From NCBI GenBank assembly GCA_014381825.1, contig JACNKX010000112.1, positions 1 through 64,000 on the forward strand: a DNA stretch of 64,000 nucleotides, read 5' to 3'. The DNA comes from Planctomycetota bacterium (lineage in GTDB: Bacteria; Planctomycetota; Planctomycetia; Pirellulales; Pirellulaceae). A model generated the notes under the pieces. It was not told the DNA's origin and did no database searches. It worked only from the letters and a program-made list of their open reading frames with translations. A program made the position numbers and the translations under genes. Below, piece after piece: positions 9,396 to 18,725 of the stretch. Each line of letters begins with the position of its first letter. The stretch's first letter is position 1.

Positions 9396-10943
9396 ATGGC
9401 AACTCCTAGTCAACAATCACAAGAACCCGACATGATGTCGTCGCTGCATCGAGGCGATTCGTTGCGCACTAGCATGATCGTTTTGATCGTGTTGGCGGGT
9501 GCACAACGCATGGTCGGGCTCGTTCGCAACGTCGTGTTCTGCGACATGCTGGAATCCGAACAGCTCGGTCGCTGGTCGCTTTCATTCAACTTTCTGCTGC
9601 TCGCTGCTCCACTGGTCGTGTTTGGAATTCCCGGATCGTTTGGTCGCTACGTCGAAAAATATCGGCAGCAGGGCCAGCTCAGGGCGTTCATGCGGCGAAC
9701 AGTCACTGTTTCCGGAGCGCTCACTTTGATCACGGCAATCGCACTGATCGCATTCCCGCAGCCAATTGCGTGGCTATTGTTTGGCGATCCACAGCAGTGG
9801 CATTTGGTTTGGTGGCTAGCCGGAACGCTGTCCGCAGTCCTGATGTTTAACGTCGTTGTCGAGTTGCTAACAGCGATGCGACTCATTCGAATCGTCTCGC
9901 TGCTTCAGATGGTCAGCAGTTTCGGATTTGCGATCATCGGCGTGGCGATGCTGTACTTCACGGCGATGGGCGAGCAGGCAGTCATTATTTCGTATGGTGT
10001 TGGTTCGCTGATAGCAGCAATCGTCGGAGCCTTGGTGCTGGCTCGTTTTTGGCGGGGGTTGCCGAAGCACGAACGGCAACTCGGACAGCGCGATCTGTGG
10101 GCTCAATTGATGCCCTTTGCCACTTGGATGTGGATCTCGAACTTTATCGGCAACATGTTCGAGGCGGCGGATCAGTTCATGCTGAAGCATTTCTCTAACG
10201 TCGATCCTGTCACGGCAGACTCGATGGTTGGTCAATACTATTCAAGCCGCGTGGTACCACTGTTGCTAGTATCGCTCGCCTTCATGTTGGGTGGCAGCTT
10301 GCTGCCTCATCTAATCAAGGATTGGGAGGCAGGACGTCGCGAACTGGTCCACCAGCGACTGAACCAAGCCGTCAAACTTCTCTCGGTGACGTTTACGTTC
10401 GGAGCGGCGATGGTGTTGTTGGCCGCGCCGCTCGTGTTCACTTGGGCGCTCCGAGGCAAGTACGACGCTGGGCTGGCGGTTCTTCCCGGCACGCTCGTGT
10501 ATTGCTTGTGGTACAGCATGGGGGCCATCGCCAACAAGTACTTGCTGTGTGCGGAGAACACTCGAATCGGGAGCGTTGCGTTTGGAGCCGGGCTTGTTTC
10601 AAACGTCGCGCTCAATTTTCTGCTCGCTCCCATCCTCGGCTTGGTGGGCGTCGTGATCGCAACCGCGGTCGCCAATGCGATCATGCTGCTACTGATTTAC
10701 TACCTTGGCTGGATCAATGGGATGCGGTGGGATCGCGGATTGATATTTACTAGCCTGCTGCCGCTCGCCTTGTGCCTTGGCGGCTGGCAAGCGCTTGCCG
10801 TCGCAATCCTCGCGTGCTTCGTTGCCTATCGCGAAGGCTGGCTCCTCGACAACTCAGAACAGACGCAACTGACAGATGGCATTCAATCAATGATTCAGCG
10901 CGGCCGAACGGCACTCGGCATGAGCCTTCCAGCCTCGACATAA
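9396..10943 (+). CDS. polysaccharide flippase, Wzx/MATE-MVF superfamily
   Basis: A 515-residue membrane protein with about fourteen hydrophobic segments, the size and pattern of lipid-linked oligosaccharide flippases of the polysaccharide transporter family. Segments such as VVFGIPGSFGRYVEKYR and the paired Gly-rich helices near the C terminus (GLVGVVIATAVANAIML) fit that family. ATG 9396 (MATPSQQSQEP) is chosen; the frame is open upstream to 9192 but that part overlaps the end of the deacetylase and a repeat fragment. It would carry undecaprenyl-linked units across the inner membrane to the ligase/polymerase encoded at 5485. The GT4 gene follows after 12 bases. Confidence 0.88.
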   Translation: MATPSQQSQEPDMMSSLHRGDSLRTSMIVLIVLAGAQRMVGLVRNVVFCDMLESEQLGRWSLSFNFLLLAAPLVVFGIPGSFGRYVEKYRQQGQLRAFMRRTVTVSGALTLITAIALIAFPQPIAWLLFGDPQQWHLVWWLAGTLSAVLMFNVVVELLTAMRLIRIVSLLQMVSSFGFAIIGVAMLYFTAMGEQAVIISYGVGSLIAAIVGALVLARFWRGLPKHERQLGQRDLWAQLMPFATWMWISNFIGNMFEAADQFMLKHFSNVDPVTADSMVGQYYSSRVVPLLLVSLAFMLGGSLLPHLIKDWEAGRRELVHQRLNQAVKLLSVTFTFGAAMVLLAAPLVFTWALRGKYDAGLAVLPGTLVYCLWYSMGAIANKYLLCAENTRIGSVAFGAGLVSNVALNFLLAPILGLVGVVIATAVANAIMLLLIYYLGWINGMRWDRGLIFTSLLPLALCLGGWQALAVAILACFVAYREGWLLDNSEQTQLTDGIQSMIQRGRTALGMSLPAST

Positions 10944-10955
10944 GGAATTACTACG

Positions 10956-12170
10956 ATGTTCAACAAAACTCGAACACTTATCCCACGTCTCGATCGCGGC
11001 CCGCTGCGGACGATGTTCGTCATTACGAGCATGCCAGTCGGTGGTGCGGAAACGCTGCTGGTAAACCTGATGAAGCGACTAGACCGACATCAAGTGTCGC
11101 CAGAATTGTGTTGTTTGAAAGAGATGGGTCCCCTCGGCGAAGTCGCGGCGAACGAAGTGACGGTTCACAGCGGATTGATTCGCTCGAAATACGATCATCG
11201 CATTCTGTCACGGATGAGAAAGCTGATCGACCAGCAGCGATTGGACGCGGTCGTAACCGTCGGTGCTGGCGATAAGATGTTTTGGGGAAGGCTTGCCGCT
11301 TGGATGGAAGGAGTTCCCGTCATTCTCTCCGCGCTCCATTCAACAGGCTGGCCCGATACGATCGGTCGATTGAATCGAACGCTGACGCCAATGACGGACG
11401 GTTTCATCGCCGTAGCCGACAATCACGGTCGTCACTTGATCGAGCGCGAGCGGTTTCCCGAAGAGAAAGTAAACGTGATCCCGAACGGAGTCGACACCTA
11501 CCGTTTTAGGGCGCTACCGGACAGCGGCCTTGCGGTGCGAGCCAAGTTGGGAATTCCATCGACGGCTCCGGTATGCGGAATTGTCGCCGCGCTTCGCCCG
11601 GAGAAAAATCACACGCTGTTTCTTCGCGCTGCAGCGTTAACCGCGAAGCAACGCCCCGATACTCACTTTGTGATCGTTGGAGACGGTGCTGAGAAGTCAA
11701 AGCTGGAGCGAGTTGCGATTGAAGCAGGTGTTGCGAGTACGGTCCACTTTGTCGGCTCACGCTCGGACATTCCACAAGTTCTCTCGGCGTTCGACGTATT
11801 CTCGCTGACGTCTCATAACGAAGCGAATCCGGTCTCGATTCTTGAAGCCATGGCTTGTGAGATTCCCGTCGTATCGACCAACGTCGGCTCAGTCGCTGAG
11901 TCGGTGGCGGAGGGAAAGACTGGCTTCCTCGTCAAAACGGGCGACGCCGAAGCGCTGGCTGATCGTTGGTTAAAGCTGCTTTCAGATCGGACGCTCGCCA
12001 ATTCGCTGGGTTCTGCGGGGAGGATGGCAGTCGAAGCGAACTGGTCGCTGGACCGCATGGTCGAAGGATACGAGCGTTTAATCTGCGATACCTATGACCA
12101 AAAATGCCCATCCGTTTCGTTTGGCGATGCCCGTGCCGAGGAACGAGCGTGCCGAGCGGCACGCGAGTAA
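10956..12170 (+). CDS. glycosyltransferase family 4 (GT-B fold)
   Basis: A 404-residue retaining glycosyltransferase. The N-terminal domain has the glycine-rich loop MPVGGAETLLVNL; the C-terminal domain has IPNGVDTYRF, ALRPEKNHTLFLRAA and the E-x7-E motif region ASILEAMACEIPVV-like sequence (NPVSILEAMACEIPVVSTNV) that binds the nucleotide sugar. A good ribosome site (AAGGAA, 10942-10947) stands eight bases before the ATG. The sugar donor is not predictable. It is the last gene of the rightward polysaccharide operon. The final 15 or so residues are Arg/Ala/Glu-rich and unlike the family, perhaps a non-conserved tail. Confidence 0.92.
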   Translation: MFNKTRTLIPRLDRGPLRTMFVITSMPVGGAETLLVNLMKRLDRHQVSPELCCLKEMGPLGEVAANEVTVHSGLIRSKYDHRILSRMRKLIDQQRLDAVVTVGAGDKMFWGRLAAWMEGVPVILSALHSTGWPDTIGRLNRTLTPMTDGFIAVADNHGRHLIERERFPEEKVNVIPNGVDTYRFRALPDSGLAVRAKLGIPSTAPVCGIVAALRPEKNHTLFLRAAALTAKQRPDTHFVIVGDGAEKSKLERVAIEAGVASTVHFVGSRSDIPQVLSAFDVFSLTSHNEANPVSILEAMACEIPVVSTNVGSVAESVAEGKTGFLVKTGDAEALADRWLKLLSDRTLANSLGSAGRMAVEANWSLDRMVEGYERLICDTYDQKCPSVSFGDARAEERACRAARE

Positions 12171-12191
12171 TTAGAAAGCCGCAGGTTTGAA

Positions 12192-13199
12192 CTATGCGGC
12201 GTCGAGACTCCAAACCACCGCCTTGCCGTGACCAGCAGCATAGATCGTGCCGCCGTTCTCGTTTAGCACGAAATCGTGGACGTGCATCGGAGCTTTGTCT
12301 TGCTTGATCAGCTTACTGGCGGAGAGGTCAAAGAACTTGATAAAGCCTGCGTTGTCACCGCCTGCCGCGAGTAGCCACTGGTCCTTGGGAGCGAACGCCA
12401 ATCGCTCGACAAGTCCGTTGTACTCATCGCCAGCAAACTCATGTGTTCGTTCTGCCTTCTGCCAGTTGAACACTTCGACGCGAGCAAGACCACCGAGATG
12501 ATCGATGTTGCCCACTTGGCCCATGCCGCCGACTGCCAGCAAACTTGAGTCAGACGAAAACGCGAGCGAGCGAACGCCGCCGATGGAATGAATTCGAGCT
12601 TTCGGATCCCAGGTGTACATGATCGGAGTTTCGAGCGTTGCGAGCCGTCTTCCGTTCGCCAAATCCCAGACGATATTCTTTCCAACTCGGTCGCCCGTGG
12701 CGATGTAGCGACCATCCGGAGAGATCGCGCAGGCATAAAGCATCGACGGGAAATGATTCGGAGTGCGCGAATCGTGGCCGAGTAGATCGCGAACTAGTTT
12801 TCCACTCGCGACATCCCAGATCCGACAGACCATGTCGTCTGCGACGCTAACGACGTGCTTGCCGTTCGGCGTCGCGGCAAGGTCACGAATCCAGCGTGAA
12901 TGCGCAAGGATAGATCGCACTTGTTGTTTTGTTTCGGTATCCCACCAAATCAACCGACCGTCGTATCCGCCGGAGATCATATACTTACCGGCCAACACAA
13001 CACCGGTGACGTAGCTCTCGTGCCCAGCGTACTCGACAGGCTCCGGCTTCTCGGCCATGACATCAAAATCATGTACTTTGAAGTCAGATGCCCCAAAGAA
13101 GAGGCGGCTGGAAGCTGGTTGTTGTGCGACCGCGAGCAAGACGCCGGGCCGGCCAACTTCTTTGACGACTTTCAATTTGTTCGGATCGAGTGCATTCAT
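12192..13199 (-). CDS. WD40 repeat protein
   Basis: A 335-residue protein made of WD40 repeats, a probable seven-bladed propeller. Repeats are visible as YAGHESYVTGVVLAGKYMIS, HSRWIRDLAATPNGKHVVSV and GHDSRTPNHFPSML with IWDVASGKLVRDL. There is no signal peptide. It follows the DUF1501 gene with only two bases between stop and start (TAAGTATG), so it is the third gene of a DUF1549/1553 - DUF1501 - WD40 operon. A scaffold role for the two partner proteins is an inference; cellular location is unclear because the partners carry export signals and this protein does not. Confidence 0.9.
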   Translation of the reverse strand: MNALDPNKLKVVKEVGRPGVLLAVAQQPASSRLFFGASDFKVHDFDVMAEKPEPVEYAGHESYVTGVVLAGKYMISGGYDGRLIWWDTETKQQVRSILAHSRWIRDLAATPNGKHVVSVADDMVCRIWDVASGKLVRDLLGHDSRTPNHFPSMLYACAISPDGRYIATGDRVGKNIVWDLANGRRLATLETPIMYTWDPKARIHSIGGVRSLAFSSDSSLLAVGGMGQVGNIDHLGGLARVEVFNWQKAERTHEFAGDEYNGLVERLAFAPKDQWLLAAGGDNAGFIKFFDLSASKLIKQDKAPMHVHDFVLNENGGTIYAAGHGKAVVWSLDAA

Positions 13200-13201
13200 A
13201 C

Positions 13202-14512
13202 TTATGCGATGACCTCTTTCAGAGGTTCAGTTCCAGGATCGGTGAGCGGCACGGGTCGGACACCTACGTAGTATTCCTTCTCGTGGTCGATGCCGAGTGC
13301 GTGAAAGATTGTCGCAAATACTTGGGCAGCGCCAATTTCGCCATCGGCGACCGTCTGCCCATCTTCGTCCGACTTGCCGTACACAGAACCGCCTTTGATA
13401 CCACAACCGGTAAGGGACACACTCCACGCCGACGCGAAGTGGTCCCGACCCAAGCTTGCGTTGATATTTGGCGTACGTCCAAACTCCGACATGGTGATGA
13501 CAAGCGTGTTGTCGAGCAGGCCACGTTGCTCAAGATCGTCGAGCAAACCAGACATGACGTGATCAAGTTCCGTGACCAGTTCGAGATGCGTTTCAAAGTT
13601 CTGACCGTGACTGTCCCACCAAGCTCGTGACACCTTTACAAAAGGCGTTCCTGCTTCGATCAAGCGTCGGGCGACGAGCGTCTGTTCGCCGAAGAGCGTT
13701 GGGCCGTACTGGTCGCGGATCGATTGTGGCTCGCCCGAAATATCAAACAATTGCTCGCTCGACATCAAACCTCTAACGCGCGCATAGGCTTCGTTGTGGC
13801 TGCCAAGTGAACTTGACTTTCTGCCTTCGGAGAAGCGATTGCTCAGCAATTGTCGCAAGTCAGCGCGAGTTTGGTGATCGATCTCTCCGATACCCGGCGG
13901 TAGAGAGAGGTCGGCTGGCTTCGATTCGGTAGTCAGGAACATCGGAGCGTATCGAGCGCCCAGGAAACCCGATTGTCCGGTACCGCCACCACGCCCTTCC
14001 GTCGCGGTATAGAAGGCAACATAGTCCGGTACCGCACTGTCGATCTGTCCCATCTCTCTCGCGATCATCGCTCCAAGATCGGGAAGCTTGAGCGCCGATT
14101 CGTCGCGACGGCCAAGATGCATCAATGTGGCACCGCCTCCGTGGTCGCCGATCTTTGTGTTCAACGAGCGGATGATGGAGGTATGTTGCAACCGCTGCGA
14201 CATCTTTGGCATTAGCTCGGAGATCTGAATGCCGGGCACGTTCGTTTGAATGGCTCGATAAGGCCCACCCGTCGGACGCCCTGGTTTCGGATCCCACGTC
14301 TCGAGTTGGCTCGCGCCACCTGCTAACCAAAACACGATAACTCGTTTGTCCTTCCGCTTTAATTCTTCTGCCATGGCTGGACTTTGCAGAGCATCCAGCA
14401 CGGTCATATCAGCCGCGGTCAAGACGGCCGTTGTGGCCAGCGTGCTACCAAGAAATGATCGGCGGCTTATGGCTTGATCCGACAAACCACCAGACGAGTT
14501 GCGACGCGTCAT
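13202..14512 (-). CDS. DUF1501 domain protein, Tat-exported
   Basis: A 436-residue member of DUF1501, a sulfatase/alkaline-phosphatase-like family greatly expanded in planctomycetes. A twin-arginine signal is present at the N terminus (SRRSFLGSTLATTAVL). The core shows VIVFWLAGGASQLETWDPKP, the HGGGATLMHLGRR segment and TLVITMSEFGRTPN, which matches the DUF1501 catalytic-type core. Function is unknown; related folds hydrolyse sulfate or phosphate esters. It lies 42 bases downstream of a DUF1549/DUF1553 gene, the standard planctomycete pairing, and is followed by the WD40 gene. Confidence 0.93.
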   Translation of the reverse strand: MTRRNSSGGLSDQAISRRSFLGSTLATTAVLTAADMTVLDALQSPAMAEELKRKDKRVIVFWLAGGASQLETWDPKPGRPTGGPYRAIQTNVPGIQISELMPKMSQRLQHTSIIRSLNTKIGDHGGGATLMHLGRRDESALKLPDLGAMIAREMGQIDSAVPDYVAFYTATEGRGGGTGQSGFLGARYAPMFLTTESKPADLSLPPGIGEIDHQTRADLRQLLSNRFSEGRKSSSLGSHNEAYARVRGLMSSEQLFDISGEPQSIRDQYGPTLFGEQTLVARRLIEAGTPFVKVSRAWWDSHGQNFETHLELVTELDHVMSGLLDDLEQRGLLDNTLVITMSEFGRTPNINASLGRDHFASAWSVSLTGCGIKGGSVYGKSDEDGQTVADGEIGAAQVFATIFHALGIDHEKEYYVGVRPVPLTDPGTEPLKEVIA

Positions 14513-14554
14513 GATTTCATCCTCTACTCACCGAAAAAGCGAACTCTCGCCTAC

Positions 14555-16174
14555 TTAGTAATTAAATCGGACTTCATTCGTTGTCATCAATGCCCAAACC
14601 AGTTGTTGTGCGGCGATTAAGCGATTTTCTTTGTACTGGGATAGGTACTCGACGAGTACCCGAGCTTCGTCATCGCTCGCGGGTCGAGCAAAGACATTCC
14701 TTACGGCGATGTCAACAACTTGCTTTGGGTCTTCGATTGTCTTGAGTTTACCGACTAGCGAGTCGCCAGCGTCTCGTAAGAACTCGCTGGTAATTCGCTG
14801 GTTGTTATTGAACAAGAGAGCTTCTGTCACGCTGACTTGAAAGTCTTCGCTCGGCTGCTCGATCATCCTGGCAAAGCCTCGCGCACTGTTCTCGACTTGC
14901 TCGATTCGCTTCTCAAACTCCTCGCCGGTCAATTCTTCGGGAAACCAGCTAGGGTTCATGCTGGCGATTCGCAGCGACGTTGCGTACTGAGCAGGAGTAA
15001 GCGGACGCACCATGGCAACCGCAAACAACTCTGGCGACGGACTGTCATCGCCATCCCAACGACTGGACCGGGAATACGCGTTGCTCAGAACTAAGCCGCG
15101 AATCAGACGCTGGAGGTCGTAGTCGTGTTCGACCAGATCTCGCGCCAACCACGCTAACAATTCCGGATGACTGGCCGGATTCTCTGGATGCATTTGGTCG
15201 ACGGGTGCAACCAGCCCACGTCCAAACAATCGATACCAGATCCGATTCACGATCGAACGTGAAAAGTAGATATTCTCGTCCTCTTCGAGCGCGACGCTCG
15301 CGAGTTGTTCACGCCGACTGAAGGAAGGCGCGGGTGGCGGTTGCTTGTTCTTCTTAAGCTCTTCAAGCTGCTTCTTCTCTTCCTTCTTTTGCTCGTCGGT
15401 TGGCTCGGAAGACTCTGGTTCTTCGAGGACCGTTCCGGTCAGGAACATTAGTGGAGCAACCTGCTCTTCGCCTTCGGTTGTTTGAAACTTGACGAGTCCG
15501 TAGTCGCGTTCACCCAGAAAATCACCGTTCTCGAACGTGCGGCTGAAGAAAGACTTCATGCCAAAGAAATGCGATTGAGTCCATTCGGTGACTAACGGAT
15601 GATCGTGACATTGGGCACAACTAACATTGACTCCAAAGAAGATGACACTCGTGTCGTTCGCCAACCGGTCGAGATCTTTGACACGGGACTTTAGAAACTG
15701 GTCGGCACCGGATTCGGGATCGGCGGCGAGCAAGTCACGAAACATTTTGTTCCAAGGACGATTCTCTGCGGTAGCTGGTCCCAGATACTTCAACAGGTCG
15801 CCGCTACCACCTTGCATGAGCATCGTGTTCAGTTCGTTGGCCTGATGTCGAGCAAAGCTGGACGACGCGATCAGACGGTCGACAGTGAATTCTCGCTTAC
15901 CCGTTTCGTCTGACGCCATGAACGCAGTCGCTTCGGCCGACGTTGGAGCTCGTCCGACAAGATCAAGCATCGTCCGTCGCAACAGATTCGCGTCGTCGGC
16001 TTGTAGTGCGGGCGTGATCGCGGCGGCTTTGAGTTGCTCGTCAACATAGCGGTCAACGACTTCGTGGATCTCGACATTCGCCGGCGCGGGAGCGTCTTCG
16101 TCCTCTGCCTCAGCCACGCTGACCGCAGACAGACAGAAGAGAACGGACGCGCTAATGGGCAAAAGCAGTCGCAT
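14555..16174 (-). CDS. DUF1549/DUF1553 domain protein, secreted
   Basis: A 539-residue exported protein with a signal peptide (MRLLLPISASVLFCLSAVSV). It carries DUF1549 (PSCyt2) with TMLDLVGRAPTSAEATAFM and a CAQCHDHPL motif that could bind haem c or metal, then DUF1553 (PSD1) with the SRSIVNRIWYRLFGRGLV signature and LSNAYSRSSRWDGDD. A Lys/Glu-rich linker separates the halves. ATG 16174 is preferred over upstream in-frame starts because it opens the signal peptide. Unlike the larger protein at 28996, it lacks the N-terminal PSCyt1 cytochrome domain. It heads the operon with DUF1501 and WD40 genes. Function unknown; a role in oxidative polysaccharide or organic-matter breakdown is often proposed. 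Confidence 0.92.
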   Translation of the reverse strand: MRLLLPISASVLFCLSAVSVAEAEDEDAPAPANVEIHEVVDRYVDEQLKAAAITPALQADDANLLRRTMLDLVGRAPTSAEATAFMASDETGKREFTVDRLIASSSFARHQANELNTMLMQGGSGDLLKYLGPATAENRPWNKMFRDLLAADPESGADQFLKSRVKDLDRLANDTSVIFFGVNVSCAQCHDHPLVTEWTQSHFFGMKSFFSRTFENGDFLGERDYGLVKFQTTEGEEQVAPLMFLTGTVLEEPESSEPTDEQKKEEKKQLEELKKNKQPPPAPSFSRREQLASVALEEDENIYFSRSIVNRIWYRLFGRGLVAPVDQMHPENPASHPELLAWLARDLVEHDYDLQRLIRGLVLSNAYSRSSRWDGDDSPSPELFAVAMVRPLTPAQYATSLRIASMNPSWFPEELTGEEFEKRIEQVENSARGFARMIEQPSEDFQVSVTEALLFNNNQRITSEFLRDAGDSLVGKLKTIEDPKQVVDIAVRNVFARPASDDEARVLVEYLSQYKENRLIAAQQLVWALMTTNEVRFNY

Positions 16175-16509
16175 AAGAATCGGGATGTTCGAAGCGGGGC
16201 GGGAGCTAGTGCTTTGGCCGATTTTTCGGCACACTGCTAACAAATTGACGTCGTTAGATATGTTAGTCGATTCGCGATCAGCAAGCCAGCGCAAAGGTTC
16301 TTCCTGGCAAGGGCGTCCGAAGGCCTTGGCCGAAGCGCGGTAAAATCGCGTTCCCGCCGCGTTGGTTTATAGCGCATCACGCAATTAAACGTCGCCTTTC
16401 CGAATCTAATTCACTGAATTGGGGACGTTGACTGACACCAGCCGGTCATGTCTAAAGGAGGGTCGCGAGTTATTCTTCTCTCTGTCAGTCGCTGCCATCT
16501 GCGCGTCGC
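16175..16509. other. divergent intergenic region
   Basis: This 335-base gap lies between the minus-strand DUF1549/DUF1553 operon and the plus-strand App1-like gene and must hold promoters for both. An AAAGGAGGG string near 16454-16462 looks like a ribosome site but is 47 bases before the ATG and leads no good frame. A small palindrome (ATTCACTGAAT) lies at about 16409. I see no RNA gene or larger repeat. Confidence 0.5.
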
Positions 16510-17595
16510 ATGCCGAAACCATTCGAATCACGAACCGATGTCGAACCAAGTGACCATGTCGTCGTCTATCCGACGATCGGGAACATGATCGATGGGGGTG
16601 CGTCATGGCGGATCGACATTTATGGCACGGTGTATCAAGCGGGCAGCGAGAGCCGTCAGAAGAGGATGTTACTGCGACTGCTACAACGGGCTGCAAAAAT
16701 TCAGCCAACCGAGGCGCAACACGAGCTGTTCGAGTCGCGCATTCGCGAGTTCATCGCACCGACGGAGCGGGGCAAGCGGGTCGCCTTGCGAGTCGGGGAT
16801 CGCGTTCACTACTTGCAGCACGTGACGAAGCGAAACGGCCGATTTGCCGGTACCGTCAAGTTGTCGGCTCGCGAGCTGGCCGAGTTGCGAGCGAATGGCG
16901 ATCTGAGCGGCGGCATTCTGAAGTTACACGTGCTGTTGTGCGATGGATCAGAATCCAACTTCTTTGTTCATGCGCATTTGCTGCATGACGAAGGCGTTTC
17001 CGTGGTGTCGGATATCGACGACACAATTAAAGTCACGAACGTGCACTCGCGACCGGCGCTACTTGAAAGCACATTCCTTCGCGACTTCGAATCCGTTGAA
17101 GGAATGGCAGCGCTCTATCGTGAATGGGCGGATCAGGGGTCTGCGTTTCACTACGTTTCGTCAAGCCCGTGGCAACTGTATACACCTCTTGCCGAGATGT
17201 GTGATGCTGGCGGATTTCCCTGGGGCTCGTTCCATCTTCGATCGTTTCGGCTCCGCGACCATATGCTGCGTCGCTTGTTGTTGATTCGGCGTAAGGGAAA
17301 AGCCAAAGTCATCTACAACTTGATGAAGAAGTTTCCTCGGCGACGTTTCGTGTTAGTTGGCGACTCTGGCGAGGTTGATGCAGAAATGTACGGCCGGCTG
17401 GCTCGCAAGTGTCAAGGCCAAGTTGCCGCGATCTATATTCGCTTGCTCGGCGAAAGACCCTTGGACGACGAGCGAGCTGAAAAGGCATTTCACGGCTTAC
17501 CGGAAACCAGCGTCCAGACGTTCCGCTGTCCCAGCGAACTGCCGACCGATCTTGCTGATATCGCGGCCTCCGAACTGCTGCTTGTCGGCGGCTAG
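16510..17595 (+). CDS. App1 family phosphatase (DUF2183)
   Basis: A 361-residue protein with the DUF2183/App1 phosphatase catalytic domain in its second half. VVSDIDDTIKVTN holds the HAD-type D-x-D-D-T motif (Asp168, Asp170, Asp171), YVSSSPWQLY the second motif, and LVGDSGEVDAEMYGRLA the acidic third motif. Yeast App1p, the family reference, is a phosphatidate phosphatase acting at membranes; bacterial members are uncharacterised, so a lipid substrate is only inferred. The N-terminal half (residues 15-150) is the less conserved domain usual in bacterial members. It precedes the NHL lipoprotein gene by 33 bases on the same strand. Confidence 0.9.
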   Translation: MPKPFESRTDVEPSDHVVVYPTIGNMIDGGASWRIDIYGTVYQAGSESRQKRMLLRLLQRAAKIQPTEAQHELFESRIREFIAPTERGKRVALRVGDRVHYLQHVTKRNGRFAGTVKLSARELAELRANGDLSGGILKLHVLLCDGSESNFFVHAHLLHDEGVSVVSDIDDTIKVTNVHSRPALLESTFLRDFESVEGMAALYREWADQGSAFHYVSSSPWQLYTPLAEMCDAGGFPWGSFHLRSFRLRDHMLRRLLLIRRKGKAKVIYNLMKKFPRRRFVLVGDSGEVDAEMYGRLARKCQGQVAAIYIRLLGERPLDDERAEKAFHGLPETSVQTFRCPSELPTDLADIAASELLLVGG

Positions 17596-17628
17596 CATCC
17601 TCGCCACGCTATTGAAAGGCTTTGCCCG

Positions 17629-18555
17629 ATGCGGCGTTTGGTACTGTCGGTCATTGCCATTACGATGCTCGTGAGTATCAGCGGGTGCGGTGACGAGACG
17701 ACACCTTCCGGCCGACTAGATAAAGTTTGGGGACGTCGTGGAATCTCCGAAGGGCGATTTCAGACACCGCGCGCCATCGCGATCGATAAAGATGACCTCT
17801 TGTACATCGTCGACAAGCTCGGTCGCATTCAAGTCTTTACGCCAGACGGTGAATTCCTGCGCGGATGGACGACGCCCGCGATCGAGAATGGCAAGCCTTG
17901 TGGCATGACGTTCGATGACGCAGGCAATCTAGTCGTCGCGGATACGCATTACTTTCAGGTACTCTTCTACAAGCCGGACGGAACATGGCTGCAGGAAAAG
18001 ACGATTGGCGGCGTGAACGGTCAAGGTGAGGGCGAATTTCACTTTCTGACCGATGTTGTTCAGGATTCCAAAGGGAATTACTACGTTGGTGAGTATGGCG
18101 AGCATGATCGGATTCAGAAGTTTTCGCGCGACGGGAAGTTCCTACTGCAATGGGGAGGGCATGGCCGCGAGCCCGGCAAGTTCGTTCGACCGCAGGGGAT
18201 CACGATCGACAAACAAGATCGAATCTGGGTTGCGGACGCGTGTAATCATCGCATTCAGATTTTCAACGACACGGGCAAGCTACTGAGCGTGTGGGGCGAG
18301 CACGGAAAGGAAGTGGGGCAACTCAGTTATCCCTACGGAATCGAACTCGATGGCAAAGGCCATGCGTACATTTGCGAGTTCGGAAACAATCGAGTGCAGA
18401 AGTTCACGACCGACGGCGAATCGCTCGGCTATTGGGGCACGAGTGGGCGACGTGAAGGCGAATTGCACCAGCCTTGGGGACTTGCAATCGATTCCGAAGG
18501 CCTCGTCCATGTTCTGGATACTTACAATCATCGGGTGCAACGAATTCGGTTATAA
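17629..18555 (+). CDS. NHL repeat lipoprotein (six-bladed propeller)
   Basis: A 308-residue probable lipoprotein. The N terminus MRRLVLSVIAITMLVSISGC ends in a lipobox with the cysteine at residue 20. Six NHL-type repeats follow, each with a pattern like GRFQTPRAIAIDKDDLLYIV or QLSYPYGIELDGKGHAYICE and a closing NHRIQIF/NHRVQRI. NHL propellers bind protein or ligand, and membrane-anchored bacterial ones have no general function. It lies on the same strand just upstream of the Bat-like operon, but with a 170-base gap, so co-transcription is uncertain. Confidence 0.9.
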   Translation: MRRLVLSVIAITMLVSISGCGDETTPSGRLDKVWGRRGISEGRFQTPRAIAIDKDDLLYIVDKLGRIQVFTPDGEFLRGWTTPAIENGKPCGMTFDDAGNLVVADTHYFQVLFYKPDGTWLQEKTIGGVNGQGEGEFHFLTDVVQDSKGNYYVGEYGEHDRIQKFSRDGKFLLQWGGHGREPGKFVRPQGITIDKQDRIWVADACNHRIQIFNDTGKLLSVWGEHGKEVGQLSYPYGIELDGKGHAYICEFGNNRVQKFTTDGESLGYWGTSGRREGELHQPWGLAIDSEGLVHVLDTYNHRVQRIRL

Positions 18556-18709
18556 ATCTCGCCCGCTCTCGTCTGGCCCGACCGGTCTTCAACGGAATGT
18601 GTCAAGTTCCCGTTGGCTTGGTCGCCGGATTGTCTCGATCGACTCATTCACTCATGCTCGCACGTCCATCGCGTCTCAGGTAGAATCAGTCACACGCTCG
18701 TCTTTGCCC

Positions 18710-18720
18710 CCTCGGGGAGG
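18710..18720 (+). promoter_or_regulatory. strong Shine-Dalgarno with possible self-pairing
   Basis: The ribosome site GGAGG stands five bases before the ATG of the VWA gene at 18726. It is directly preceded by CCTC, so CCTC-GGG-GAGG could form a small hairpin that covers the site. With a four-base stem the effect may be slight; the site mainly supports the chosen start. Confidence 0.3.
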
Positions 18721-18725
18721 AAACC

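Noticed and set aside
12149-12164. GC-rich hairpin (CGTGCCGAGCGGCACG) as a terminator between convergent genes
   Set aside because: It lies inside the end of the glycosyltransferase coding sequence and has no T run on either side.
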